A stretch of 42,140 nt of DNA from DATGUN01 sp035301285 (GTDB taxonomy: Bacteria; Bacillota; Bacilli; Bacillales; Amphibacillaceae): the NCBI GenBank assembly GCA_035301285.1, contig DATGUN010000081.1, forward strand, positions 1 through 42,140, read 5' to 3'. A program made the position numbers and the translations under genes. This document shows, in pieces, positions 1 through 8,348 of the stretch (the stretch's first letter is position 1; the number at the start of each line of letters is the position of its first letter). Under the pieces are notes generated by a model. The model worked only from the letters and a program-made list of their open reading frames with translations, ran no database searches and was not told where the DNA came from.

Positions 1-108
1 CTAGAAGATAAGTGGAAAGGTGGTCATATCCAAAACTGGGCTATGGTTATGAACCAATTTCTTGTCCACGATCAATTAAAAGATAGAGCTATAAAATATC
101 TAGAATAA
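1..108 (+). CDS. IS256-like transposase, C-terminal fragment (cut by window edge)
   Basis: The first 35 codons read in frame from base 1 to a TAA at 106-108. The peptide contains KW, then IQNWAMVMNQF and a final DRAIKYLE, which resembles the C-terminal tail of IS256-family transposases (KW..PIQNW...LNQL.I.FE.R). IS256 transposases are DDE enzymes that move the element by copy-out/paste-in; only the non-catalytic end is visible here. The start and the DDE residues lie outside the window, so it cannot be said whether the element is intact. No terminal inverted repeat was identified downstream. Confidence 0.55.
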   Translation, partial: LEDKWKGGHIQNWAMVMNQFLVHDQLKDRAIKYLE

Positions 109-140
109 ATAATAACTTACACACTTAGCTTGACAAACCC

Positions 141-330
141 CGGTTTCTTTGACGATTAACTGAGTTGCGTCAAAAATTTTACCGGTTTCAACGATTTCTT
201 TGACGATTAAGCGAATTGTGTCAAAGGATTTGCCGGTTTCAACGATTTCTTTGACGATTAAGCAAGTTGCATCAAAAATTTTACCGGTTCAAACGATTTT
301 TTTGACGATTGAGTTGCATCAACGATTTCG
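141..330. repeat. 51-bp tandem repeat, about 3.7 copies
   Basis: The motif TTTGACGATTAA recurs with its GACG at 151, 202, 253 and 304, an exact 51-bp period. Each unit also carries a CCGGTT(T)CAACGAT segment, and the first unit holds an inverted repeat TTTGACG/CGTCAAA around a 13-nt loop that decays in later copies. The last copy has lost a few bases between GACGATT and GAGTTGCATC. The period is 17 codons, and one minus-strand frame stays open across the three complete copies (reading roughly VKEIVETGKIFDATQLI), but the fourth copy breaks it. The array lies between the transposase tail and an apparent promoter. Confidence 0.85.
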
Positions 331-337
331 GTATAAT
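309..337 (+). promoter_or_regulatory. SigA-type promoter at the end of the repeat array
   Basis: TTGAGT (309-314) and TATAAT (332-337) are separated by exactly 17 bp. The -35 element lies in the degenerate fourth repeat unit. Transcription would start near 344. No long plus-strand gene follows, so the product would be a short RNA ending at the 489-523 hairpin. Confidence 0.5.
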
Positions 338-343
338 TTGTGA

Positions 344-523
344 ATTACGGCTACTTTCGAGTTTCCGTAAAAATTAAAAATCAGGAGATTAAATGATTTT
401 TATTTGCTGACATATGTTTTAATGAATCCATCTTTGTTTGGAAACTCAAATAACGCCATATCATATATACGTTCCTTACCATAAAATGCCTTGGGACATT
501 TGCTATTATGTCCCAAGGTTTTG
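344..523 (+). ncRNA. Candidate small RNA with a five-residue ORF
   Basis: The stretch is bounded by a well-spaced promoter and a strong hairpin with a short T-run, giving a predicted transcript of about 180 nt. It contains CAGGAG five bases before an ATG at 393, which opens a five-codon ORF (MIFIC) ending at 410. Two helices are mutually exclusive: TTACGG 345-350 with CCGTAA 365-370, and GAGTTTCC 359-366 with GGAAACTC 440-447. No known RNA family was recognised, and transcription is inferred only from these signals. Confidence 0.35.
489..523. terminator. Intrinsic terminator
   Basis: CCTTGGGACAT (489-499) pairs perfectly with ATGTCCCAAGG (508-518) around an 8-nt loop. The plus strand continues with TTTTGTT. 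The hairpin could also end minus-strand transcripts from the M1 peptidase gene, whose stop is at 585, although the minus-strand tail (GCATTTTAT) is a weaker U-run. Confidence 0.75.
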
Positions 524-584
524 TTAGCCCATTATAGTTTGCATGTTTTTCAGTATGCAACGGAAACTTTCCAGAAAAAATGGA

Positions 585-2204
585 TCACTCCACATTACCC
601 ATATCCACTTCCAACCATTCATCAAACGAGGATACATCTTCAATATCCAAATAATTGATCAGATAATTGATCATTTCATCGGCATTCACTTGTTCATATT
701 GATAGGTATCAAAATAGTCATGTAAAAAATCCAATGCTCCTCCAATTTCCCCGTGCTCCTGAAATAGTGTCAATAACTGATAAGTTGTTTGGGAGTATAC
801 GCTTAAGGAGTATGTCCATTGGTCATCTTCATAACCGTCCAGCGATAAGTTTGCCGGGATGACTTGATCTTCATAGTAGTCATCCTCCAATATGTCTTGG
901 AAGTTTTCCAAAACCTCGTCATATTCCACATCACCATTGGCATCCATTAGATACAAGTAAGTTGCAAATTGTGTCAATCCTTCATCAACCATCGGATCAT
1001 GATATGCGTCGTTTGTCACCATGCCATAAAACCATTGATGGGCGATTTCATGAGCAATGACTTCCGAAACATCCTGTATGCTGTCCATGACGGTCACAAT
1101 TCCGGGATACTCCATTCCTCCATCTTCTTCCATCATGATGACATCAAGCTGTTCATGTGGATATGATCCGATATGTTCATCGAAAAATTGTAAGCTATCT
1201 AAAGCGATATCCAAATATTCATCTGCATACATACTATCTTCATCAGCGATAACACGCACTTCAATCCCCGCATATTCTTCCTCTAACACGTCTATTTGAT
1301 CGGTTTCCATGATAGCCATGTAAAATTCCTTGATATTATCCATTTCCAACGTATTGGATGATACTTCTTCACTTGTTTCACCATCAGAAGAACTAAAAAC
1401 GGTATAAGCCTTTGGAATATCATATGTAACGGTAAAATTGCTGAAATCAGTATGATAGGATTCACCTGTCGGAATATAACTTTCTTTATTCCACCCATCC
1501 TGATAAGTTGCAAGCATTGGGTAAAATTGTGCCAAATGATAATTTCCATCGATTTCGGTAAACCGGATTCCACCTTCCGGAAGCGTAAAGGTATAAGAAA
1601 CTGTCACTTCAGTATTATCTCCATCATTCAGAGGATCTTCAAGCTCAAGGGCAAGCGTATCACCATCCAAAGAATAAACAACATCCTCGTCTTCCACCTG
1701 AACGGTTTCCACATTGACCTCAGCAGCACCCTCAACATCTTTCGGTTTATTCTCTTCGGTAAACGCATTGGGAATCATATAAAACACAAGATGCTCCCAC
1801 ACATCCTCCGATTGATTCTCCACGGTAATATGTGCATCCACATGAAACATACCATCATCATCCATTTGCAAATCCAAATCATACATGGCATTTGTTTCAG
1901 ATGGAATGGTTTCCATTTCAAAATCGTCACGAGAAACGGGCTCCTGAATTGTAATGGGTCGATCGTCTATTTCCGCAAACATTGGCTGAACACGATCATC
2001 AGACTCACGTCCCTCTTTTTCATCATCTTCATTATTAGATGACTCCTCATTTTCATTTCTGTTTCCATCATGATTCGTTTCGTCCTCTTGTGTACCATTA
2101 TCCGTTTTTCCCTCTTGACTTTCATTATCCGATGTACAACCAACAACCAAAAATAACAGCAACACAGCAACCCCAACTTTGTAAAACCATTTCGATCCCC
2201 TCAA
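585..2204 (-). CDS. M1-family zinc metallopeptidase, lipoprotein
   Basis: This is probably a surface-anchored aminopeptidase-type gluzincin. A short basic N-terminus is followed by a hydrophobic segment and the lipobox LVVGC (Cys at about 23), then a roughly 50-residue Asp/Glu/Asn-rich linker typical of halotolerant secreted proteins. The M1 signature GGMEYPG is followed by HEIAH near residues 385-389 and the third zinc ligand Glu near 408 in VDEGLTQF, the expected HEXXH-18-E spacing. The start chosen is TTG at 2204, because GAGGAGG lies six bases before it; the longer TTG start at 2219 would overlap that ribosome binding site. The product is 539 residues, without the long C-terminal domain of classic PepN. 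Substrate cannot be predicted. Confidence 0.88.
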   Translation of the reverse strand: MRGSKWFYKVGVAVLLLFLVVGCTSDNESQEGKTDNGTQEDETNHDGNRNENEESSNNEDDEKEGRESDDRVQPMFAEIDDRPITIQEPVSRDDFEMETIPSETNAMYDLDLQMDDDGMFHVDAHITVENQSEDVWEHLVFYMIPNAFTEENKPKDVEGAAEVNVETVQVEDEDVVYSLDGDTLALELEDPLNDGDNTEVTVSYTFTLPEGGIRFTEIDGNYHLAQFYPMLATYQDGWNKESYIPTGESYHTDFSNFTVTYDIPKAYTVFSSSDGETSEEVSSNTLEMDNIKEFYMAIMETDQIDVLEEEYAGIEVRVIADEDSMYADEYLDIALDSLQFFDEHIGSYPHEQLDVIMMEEDGGMEYPGIVTVMDSIQDVSEVIAHEIAHQWFYGMVTNDAYHDPMVDEGLTQFATYLYLMDANGDVEYDEVLENFQDILEDDYYEDQVIPANLSLDGYEDDQWTYSLSVYSQTTYQLLTLFQEHGEIGGALDFLHDYFDTYQYEQVNADEMINYLINYLDIEDVSSFDEWLEVDMGNVE

Positions 2205-2219
2205 TTTTTTCCTCCTCAA

Positions 2220-2611
2220 AGACTGCTATAAACATTTACGATTTACTTTGTGAAAAAGTTTCAGACTGATTATAAAGCAATTATACTCATCACCGTTTTG
2301 GTATGCATTATATCAGATACTTAGTCACTGTGCATGAACGTAAAAAAACGATTGTCGATACCAGCCTGGAAATCTGATTGTTAATGGGCAAAACGATCGA
2401 GCGACTGCCATTATAATATCGTCAAGAAAAAAGTTAACATAAGTCGTCTGTCATAAAATGAAAAACTAAAAGACATCAGATAATATATGTTAGCTTATCT
2501 GATGTCTTTTAATCATCTCTTATTCTTTTGATTTTACATGACACAACCGAATCTAAAAACAGAATAACACCAACCTATGCCACGTATATTCAGTCGTTAA
2601 TTCATTTTCCA
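2220..2611. other. Intergenic region, 392 bp
   Basis: Apart from the terminator at 2468-2510 no structured element or supported ORF was seen. The part next to 2220 should contain the promoter of the M1 peptidase gene, but no clear -35/-10 pair was found. Confidence 0.5.
2468..2510 (-). terminator. Strong terminator after the amidase gene
   Basis: A perfect 16-bp stem joins 2468-2483 and 2495-2510 around an 11-nt loop. On the minus strand it is followed by a T-rich tail (TTTTAGTTTTTCATTTT), so it ends the amidase transcript. The plus strand has only a short T-run within the stem. Confidence 0.85.
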
Positions 2612-3364
2612 CTACTTTTTGGCCAGTTCATAGGTGTCGGCTATCGCATCTGCCGTCAATTCTCCCAGATAATCACGATAGCTTTTTTCTTGCAACAATT
2701 CATTTTCCGTTGGATTGTCAATGAACATATACTCTAATAATAGTGCCGGCATCGATGTGTTGCGCAACACACTGAAATTGGCCTGTTTTCGTCCACGGTC
2801 TTGCACATCAAGTCGATCAGCCAGAAAAGTGTGGATATGCAACTGTCTCGTTGGTGTCTCAGCTCCGACATTGCCATTATAAATATACGATTCGAAGCCT
2901 GATGCACTGCCGTCAAACGAATTCAAATGAAAACTGACAAAGTAATCGGCACCCCAATTATTGGCCATTGCCGAACGATCAAACAATTCGATAAACTTAT
3001 CGGATGTCCGTGATATATTCGTTTCCACACCAGTGTATTCATCATCCAAAACTTCTTTCGTCTTCAGTGCAATATCAAGCACGACATCTTTTTCATTCAG
3101 TCCATTCGATTGTGCACCTGGATCGCTACCGCCATGTCCAGGGTCCAGAAAGATTTTAACCGTTCCGTTCGAATCCGTCTTTGCCTTGGGATTAATCAGA
3201 TTTTTATCTTTGATAATATCAATATCGTCTTCTACCTCACTTTTATCAATGCTGCCTTCACCTTTTTCAGGTGTTGCACTCGAGGTTAACGGACCCAAGA
3301 AAAGGACGGAGAAAAATACGATCACCAACGAAAACCAAAACCCATGGCTTTTAATCACTCTCAT
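2612..3364 (-). CDS. N-acetylmuramoyl-L-alanine amidase (Amidase_3), secreted
   Basis: The enzyme cleaves the amide bond between muramic acid and L-alanine in peptidoglycan. A signal peptide covers about residues 1-30. The catalytic domain has FLDPGHGGSDPGA (zinc His near 77), NEKD (zinc Glu near 91), SFHLNS (zinc His near 146) and LLLEYMFI (catalytic Glu near 211), the full set for the AmiC/CwlC-type fold. No SH3, SPOR or LysM wall-binding module is present in its 250 residues. The start is ATG 3364, preceded by AAGGAG with five bases of spacing; the longer reading to 3406 lacks a site. It could act in cell separation or sporulation, which the sequence does not decide. Confidence 0.92.
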   Translation of the reverse strand: MRVIKSHGFWFSLVIVFFSVLFLGPLTSSATPEKGEGSIDKSEVEDDIDIIKDKNLINPKAKTDSNGTVKIFLDPGHGGSDPGAQSNGLNEKDVVLDIALKTKEVLDDEYTGVETNISRTSDKFIELFDRSAMANNWGADYFVSFHLNSFDGSASGFESYIYNGNVGAETPTRQLHIHTFLADRLDVQDRGRKQANFSVLRNTSMPALLLEYMFIDNPTENELLQEKSYRDYLGELTADAIADTYELAKK

Positions 3365-3450
3365 GTCATCTCCTTCTAATATTTTCATCCTCTTTGGCAC
3401 GTTCAATTTTCATATTTTCTATTGATCTACTAATCATCTGCTATGAATGC

Positions 3451-3495
3451 AACTAGGAAAACCGACAAAAGGCAAAATGCCGATTTTCCCTAGTT
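3451..3495. other. Imperfect nested hairpin upstream of the amidase gene
   Basis: AACTAGG (3451-3457) pairs with CCTAGTT (3489-3495); the helix continues through AAAA/TTTT with one bulge, and a second small hairpin GGCA/TGCC sits inside. No T-run follows on either strand, so it does not look like a simple terminator. It lies between the subtilase stop (3666) and the amidase start (3364), where it could be a processing or regulatory structure. Confidence 0.4.
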
Positions 3496-3665
3496 ACATA
3501 TATTGTAAAGGAAGGAAGAATGTTCACCATTTTTATAAACCCTATTCCCATAAAACAACCATTCTACATCTTCATTCATTATCATTGGTTTTTATATCAG
3601 ACTTCTTTTCTCACACTCACCTAACATGATAAGGGTACTTAGCTTTACTCACCGAAATGGACAAT

Positions 3666-5168
3666 CTATTTTTCAGACCAATAAAGTGGGTCATATGGTG
3701 GTTCCCAACCAGGTGAAGAGTAATGCGCTACCTCGCAAACATATTCCTCACCGTCATAGACTACTTCATCACCGACATCGTAAAACGTATATGCTTCCCA
3801 ATTCGGTACATCCGGATCGTCCGGATCTTCGGGGTCAGGGTCTTCCCCACCATCTCCATTATCGGCTTCTTGTACCGCAGCAGCGGCGTCAGCAATTCCA
3901 TTTCCATATTCATTTTCCGATCCTGCATCTTGTGCCGTATCATTTAGGACACTTCTGGCATCGTCAACAGAAATATCTGGATCGGCAGACCTGATCAATC
4001 CCATCACACCTGCAATATGCGGAGTGGCCATCGATGTGCCTGACATCTTTTCATATCCATCTCCGGGAACCGTACTATAAATATCTGAACCAGGTGCCAT
4101 AACATCTAATTCTGGTCCATAATTGGAAAAGTCTGAGCGCTGTTCATCTGAATCAACAGAACCGACTGCTACTGCTCCATCATAAGCGGCAGGGTAAGAT
4201 ACTTGTTCCATACCGTCGTTTCCACTGGCGGCTACCACAATCGTACCTTCGCTATTTGCTGTTTCGATAGCCTCTTCCATACCTTGGTCATATCCGCCAC
4301 CACCCAAGGACATGTTGATGACATCTGCACCTTCGCCAGCAGCGTACGTGATACCTTCCTGGATATCATACATTGATCCAGATCCATTATCATCAAGCAC
4401 TTTGACAGGAATCAATGTCGCTTCTTCCATGACTCCTGAAACATCACCATAACTGGCAATCGTTCCAGCTACGTGTGTACCGTGGCCCTGACCATCGCTC
4501 GTATCGCCACCTACAAAACTTTTACCAGCTTCGGTGTCAACATAATCACTCAAGTTTTGATGATCAGCATCAATCCCTGTATCCAACACCGCAATGCTTG
4601 TTTCACTGGATCCGGGTGTTGTATCCCACGCTTCCGGAGCGTTGATCATGTCATAGTTCCATTCTTGATCTGGATGGACATCCATTGGTTCAACTGTTTC
4701 AGATGCTTGTTCAAGTGCATGCATCGTGTAGTTTTCTTGGACATAACGTACATCCATCCCCATATCTTCCAAGGATGTTTGAAGTTCTTCTTTTGCTTGA
4801 TCACTGTTCTCATAATCGTTCTCGGAATACTCAATCAGATAGACCATCCCCATCTGTTCAGCTACATTCGCCTTGAAATCGGCACTCATGGTACTTGCAC
4901 CTGATTGAATGCTATCCAACAATGAGTCGGATACGTGAAAACCATCCTGTTCCAGCGCGGCAGACGAGATCATGACATCATTCGTGCTATGCATGGAATT
5001 ATCCTGTGAATCCGCTTCAACTGAAACGACCAGTTCACCCTTGACATAGTCAAAGGTAGTATCTGCATCATCCGTTGAATCGGCAAATGCTTGATTGGTA
5101 AATATTAAAGCACCAATCACCACAAGCAATGACAAGATATAACGACTAAGTCTCGACGATACTTTCAC
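3666..5168 (-). CDS. Subtilisin-like serine protease (S8) with C-terminal chitin-binding-type domain
   Basis: This is an extracellular endopeptidase precursor of 500 residues. A signal peptide (about 1-29, cut after AFA) precedes a long propeptide up to about residue 165. The catalytic triad is visible: Asp196 in VLDTGID, His229 in GHGTHVAG and Ser379 in GTSMATP, with the oxyanion Asn317 in ASGND. After the catalytic domain an acidic DP/ED linker (about 437-455) leads to a 45-residue domain rich in Trp and Tyr (WEAYTFYDVGDEVVYDGEEY ... PLYW) that resembles a CBM5/12 (ChtBD3) carbohydrate-binding module. The start is GTG 5168, seven bases after AAGGAGG. The protein is strongly acidic, as expected for a salt-adapted secretome. 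Confidence 0.93.
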   Translation of the reverse strand: MKVSSRLSRYILSLLVVIGALIFTNQAFADSTDDADTTFDYVKGELVVSVEADSQDNSMHSTNDVMISSAALEQDGFHVSDSLLDSIQSGASTMSADFKANVAEQMGMVYLIEYSENDYENSDQAKEELQTSLEDMGMDVRYVQENYTMHALEQASETVEPMDVHPDQEWNYDMINAPEAWDTTPGSSETSIAVLDTGIDADHQNLSDYVDTEAGKSFVGGDTSDGQGHGTHVAGTIASYGDVSGVMEEATLIPVKVLDDNGSGSMYDIQEGITYAAGEGADVINMSLGGGGYDQGMEEAIETANSEGTIVVAASGNDGMEQVSYPAAYDGAVAVGSVDSDEQRSDFSNYGPELDVMAPGSDIYSTVPGDGYEKMSGTSMATPHIAGVMGLIRSADPDISVDDARSVLNDTAQDAGSENEYGNGIADAAAAVQEADNGDGGEDPDPEDPDDPDVPNWEAYTFYDVGDEVVYDGEEYVCEVAHYSSPGWEPPYDPLYWSEK

Positions 5169-5672
5169 AAAAGAACCTCCTTATTGTATTGCCCCTACTT
5201 TTTTGCAAGTGTTACACGTAATGTGACAATACACCTCCCGATAAAAAAATAGTTGTGATGAAGTCTGATTTAATTACCAATGTTCCGACAATTTTTTCTC
5301 TTCTTTTCAAAAGAGGGGCTTATCCATAAACTACCATAAAAAAATAATGGTACAACCATATTTATCCATCTTAAATAGTTCTTAATGTTCTGATAAAATA
5401 ATCGCAATATTGTTAATGCCATTTAATAAAATGTAATTTTTTGTCATATCTTTTAAACGCTGTCAATTTGCATGGAATATGGCAATACAAAGTACCAGCA
5501 GATGCTGCAACACATAAAACGTCCTCTATATGTCCATTCTACTGGAATACAACCTAAACCTTAGCTATTAGACATTAAAAATAATTTCGATTAAAATTAT
5601 GTAGAGTTCTAAAACAAATCGTCAATTTATGGAACCAAGCAATATCAAATGAAACTCTCGGTGGTGATAGCA
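5169..5672. other. Divergent intergenic region, about 500 bp
   Basis: This AT-rich gap lies between the divergent subtilase and YibE/F genes and must hold both promoters, but no convincing -35/-10 pair was found. No ORF or strong hairpin is supported. Confidence 0.4.
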
Positions 5673-6779
5673 ATGAAAAATTCACATAAACGATATCTAT
5701 TTTATATCATAACGGCGCTCTGTTTCATTGCTTCGATTATTTTCGTCAATCATAACTACACTTTGTACAAACGACCCATTGCAACAATTACAGATGCCAA
5801 TGTAGTGGATACAGTGAAAAAGGATGATGAATTCGATAATCACGATAAGGTCATGACACAAGATATAACCGCTGTCATCAAGAACGGAAAAGAAAAGGGA
5901 CAGACCATCACATTAGACAATGAATACTCATTGTCCGGCGCATACGATCAGCCTTATGAAGAAGGAAATGATGTATTTATCGGAATCGATGAGAATAGTG
6001 AGAGTACACTGACAGGATCTATCACCGATGCAAAACGGGACACGTATCTCGTGTTCGTCGTATGGGTTTTCATCATTACATTACTGCTGGTTGGAAAAAA
6101 ACAAGGCTTATTTGCGGCCATCAGTCTTGCGGTCAATATTGTGTTACTGTCATATGCCTTGGACATCTATGTAAATACAGGAATGAATTTACTGTGGATA
6201 TGTGCCATTACCGTTATATTATTTACCGTTATATCGCTCCTGTTCGTCAACGGCTTCAACGAAAAGACATATGCCGCAATTATTGCAACACTGCTAGGCA
6301 CCTTTTCTGCATTGGCGATAACGTTCCTATGTATATGGCTCACTTCTGAAAATGGTCTTCACTATGAAGGGATGCAATTCTTAACACGTCCATACAAACT
6401 TGTGTTTTTAGCCGGATTATTCATTGGATCATTAGGAGCAGTGATGGATGTGGCGATTTCCATCTCAGCCGCTTTATTTGAACTATATCATAACAATAAA
6501 GATATTTCGGTGAAGGCATTGAGAACATCCGGTATAGGGATTGGAAGAGATATTATGGGGACGATGACAAATATACTATTCTTCGCGTATATCAGTGGAA
6601 CCATTCCAAGTCTCATATTATATTTGAAAAACTTTTCACCGCTTGGCTTTACCCTTTCCATCAATCTATCACTGGAGTTGACAAGAGCACTTGCAGGAGG
6701 GATAGGAATTGTTTTGACAATACCCATCGGCCTGTACACCACCATCTTCTTTATCCAGAGAAAGAGGGCTAAATCATGA
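5673..6779 (+). CDS. YibE/F family membrane protein (first of a pair)
   Basis: The 368-residue protein has one N-terminal membrane segment (about 8-25), an extracytoplasmic domain of roughly 90 residues, then about seven hydrophobic segments to the C-terminus. The conserved patch GSLGAVMDVAISISAALFEL and the later GRDIMGTMTNILFFAY mark the YibE/F family, whose function is not established. ATG 5673 is preferred because GGTGGTG lies six bases before it; the upstream ATG at 5649 has no site. The stop overlaps the start of the next gene (ATGA at 6776-6779), indicating translational coupling and probably a two-subunit membrane complex. Confidence 0.8.
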   Translation: MKNSHKRYLFYIITALCFIASIIFVNHNYTLYKRPIATITDANVVDTVKKDDEFDNHDKVMTQDITAVIKNGKEKGQTITLDNEYSLSGAYDQPYEEGNDVFIGIDENSESTLTGSITDAKRDTYLVFVVWVFIITLLLVGKKQGLFAAISLAVNIVLLSYALDIYVNTGMNLLWICAITVILFTVISLLFVNGFNEKTYAAIIATLLGTFSALAITFLCIWLTSENGLHYEGMQFLTRPYKLVFLAGLFIGSLGAVMDVAISISAALFELYHNNKDISVKALRTSGIGIGRDIMGTMTNILFFAYISGTIPSLILYLKNFSPLGFTLSINLSLELTRALAGGIGIVLTIPIGLYTTIFFIQRKRAKS

Positions 6780-7573
6780 ATGTCTTATTTCTGCTTACAA
6801 CGATTTTATTCATATTGATGCTGGTAATAGGCGGTAAAAAAGGGGTACGTTCCTTTGTTTCCTTGTTTTTGAATTTTGGTGTTGTCGTCTTTACTGTGTT
6901 TTTAATGTCAGACCCGCATGCCAATCCGATTATCATTACCATCATAGCTTGTGCGGTCATCAGTTGTATCAATCTATTCTTCATCAATCAAGTCAACAAG
7001 AAAACCATCACTGCTTTTCTGTCATCGATTATTACCATTACCATCTTGATTCTATTCATTTATATCGTGACTAAGAAAACAATGATCCAAGGATTCGGTG
7101 AAGAGGAAATCGAAGAATTAAGCGTGTTCTCATTATATCTCGGTGTCGACTTTGTAAAAATAGCAGCCGGCGTGATCATCATGAGTACAATCGGGGCAAT
7201 TACAGATGTTGCCATTTCCATCACGTCACCTATGGAAGAGGTCCTATATCATAATCCCGATATCAGCAGAAAAAAACTATTCCTCTCCGGCATGACAATA
7301 GGTAAAGATATATTAGGTTCAAATACAAACACATTATTTTTCGCTTTTATTGGGGGTTATATGGCGTTATTGATATGGTTCAAAGATCTATCGTATTCTT
7401 TCGGGCAAGTAGTGAATTCCAAAATATTCGCTTCCGAAATGATCATCATCTGCACGGCAGGCATCGGCATTGCATTGATCATCCCCATTGCATCAAGCAT
7501 CAACGCGGCCTATTTGATTAAGAAACGAGAAAAAGCCCATAAGGACGAAACGAATATACCCCAATCGGATTAA
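6776..7573 (+). CDS. YibE/F family membrane protein (second of a pair)
   Basis: This 265-residue integral membrane protein is a shorter relative of its neighbour and lacks the extracytoplasmic domain. It shares the signature STIGAITDVAISITSPMEEV and GKDILGSNTNTLFFAF with the first gene, so the two probably arose by duplication. AAGAGGG sits seven bases before the ATG, inside the end of the upstream gene. The C-terminus is basic and then acidic (KKREKAHKDE). No catalytic residues are known for the family. Confidence 0.8.
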   Translation: MNVLFLLTTILFILMLVIGGKKGVRSFVSLFLNFGVVVFTVFLMSDPHANPIIITIIACAVISCINLFFINQVNKKTITAFLSSIITITILILFIYIVTKKTMIQGFGEEEIEELSVFSLYLGVDFVKIAAGVIIMSTIGAITDVAISITSPMEEVLYHNPDISRKKLFLSGMTIGKDILGSNTNTLFFAFIGGYMALLIWFKDLSYSFGQVVNSKIFASEMIIICTAGIGIALIIPIASSINAAYLIKKREKAHKDETNIPQSD

Positions 7574-7599
7574 GTGTGATAAATATGGATGGATCACAC
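7574..7599 (+). terminator. Possible weak terminator of the YibE/F operon
   Basis: GTGTGAT (7574-7580), directly after the stop codon, pairs with ATCACAC (7593-7599), followed by a mixed T-rich tail (CCTTCATTCTTT). It lies in the 29-bp gap between convergent genes. Confidence 0.4.
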
Positions 7600-7602
7600 C
7601 CT

Positions 7603-8262
7603 TCATTCTTTGCCTGCAGAGGCAATATAGACACAATCATCCTCTCCTTTTTCCCGGGGGACTGTTTTTCGCTTCACATGGACGAAAATATCCCGCAGCA
7701 CTCGCTCGAATGCTCCGGAATGTGAGGCACTCCAAAACGCGACAACCCCATTGGGGCTGAGCAAATGTAACAGCTGGGTCAAACTGTGATGTCGGTAAAG
7801 CCTGCTGTTGGCATCTGTGACCGTCCAGTCCGGACCATTATCAATATCAAGGCAAATCGCATCATACATCCCTTTTTCCTTTGACATCCATTCAAGAAGA
7901 TCAGCATGGATGATTCGTGTACGCGGATCATCCAAACCGTAAGCGGAAAAAGGGGCCAGGTGTGTCTGGTTCCACTCAATGACCTTCCTCTCGATCTCCA
8001 CGACAGTCACTTCCTCAATGGTTTCATATCCAAGGGCTTCAGCCAACGAAAAGCCAACTCCGAGACCGCCGATAACAACACGTTTTGCGCTTGGAATCTC
8101 CTCCAATGCCGCATTTACCAACAGCCTTTCCGACTTACCATTATATGTAGCCATCAGAAACGTACCATTACTTATGATTTCATAATCAATGCCACGGCGT
8201 TGCAATTGCAATTCTCCACGCGCTGTTTGTGTACGTTCTATCACTTGAACAATGGGTTGCAA
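7603..8262 (-). CDS. Spermidine synthase-like class I methyltransferase-fold protein
   Basis: The protein has 219 residues and a Rossmann-type nucleotide site in VVIGGLGVGFSL, an acidic end of the second strand in VTVVEIERKVIEW, and the conserved DAICLDIDNGPDW segment typical of spermidine synthase-like proteins. It is shorter than true spermidine synthases (about 275 residues) and lacks their N-terminal beta domain, so polyamine synthesis is not assured; it may be an aminopropyl- or methyltransferase of other specificity. The start is TTG 8262 with AAGGAG nine bases upstream. Confidence 0.72.
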   Translation of the reverse strand: MQPIVQVIERTQTARGELQLQRRGIDYEIISNGTFLMATYNGKSERLLVNAALEEIPSAKRVVIGGLGVGFSLAEALGYETIEEVTVVEIERKVIEWNQTHLAPFSAYGLDDPRTRIIHADLLEWMSKEKGMYDAICLDIDNGPDWTVTDANSRLYRHHSLTQLLHLLSPNGVVAFWSASHSGAFERVLRDIFVHVKRKTVPREKGEDDCVYIASAGKE

Positions 8263-8348
8263 AATGAATCACTCCTTTTGGGATAAGAAGTCCTCTATTC
8301 ATTTTAATCTTTTCCACCACGTTTTAACCAATCATATAAATACATAGC

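Noticed and set aside
141..330. CRISPR array
   Set aside because: The units are contiguous 51-bp tandem copies without unique spacers, and no cas genes are present.
1452..2042. Plus-strand frame of 196 codons
   Set aside because: It is antisense to the M1 peptidase gene, which has clear motifs and a lipobox.
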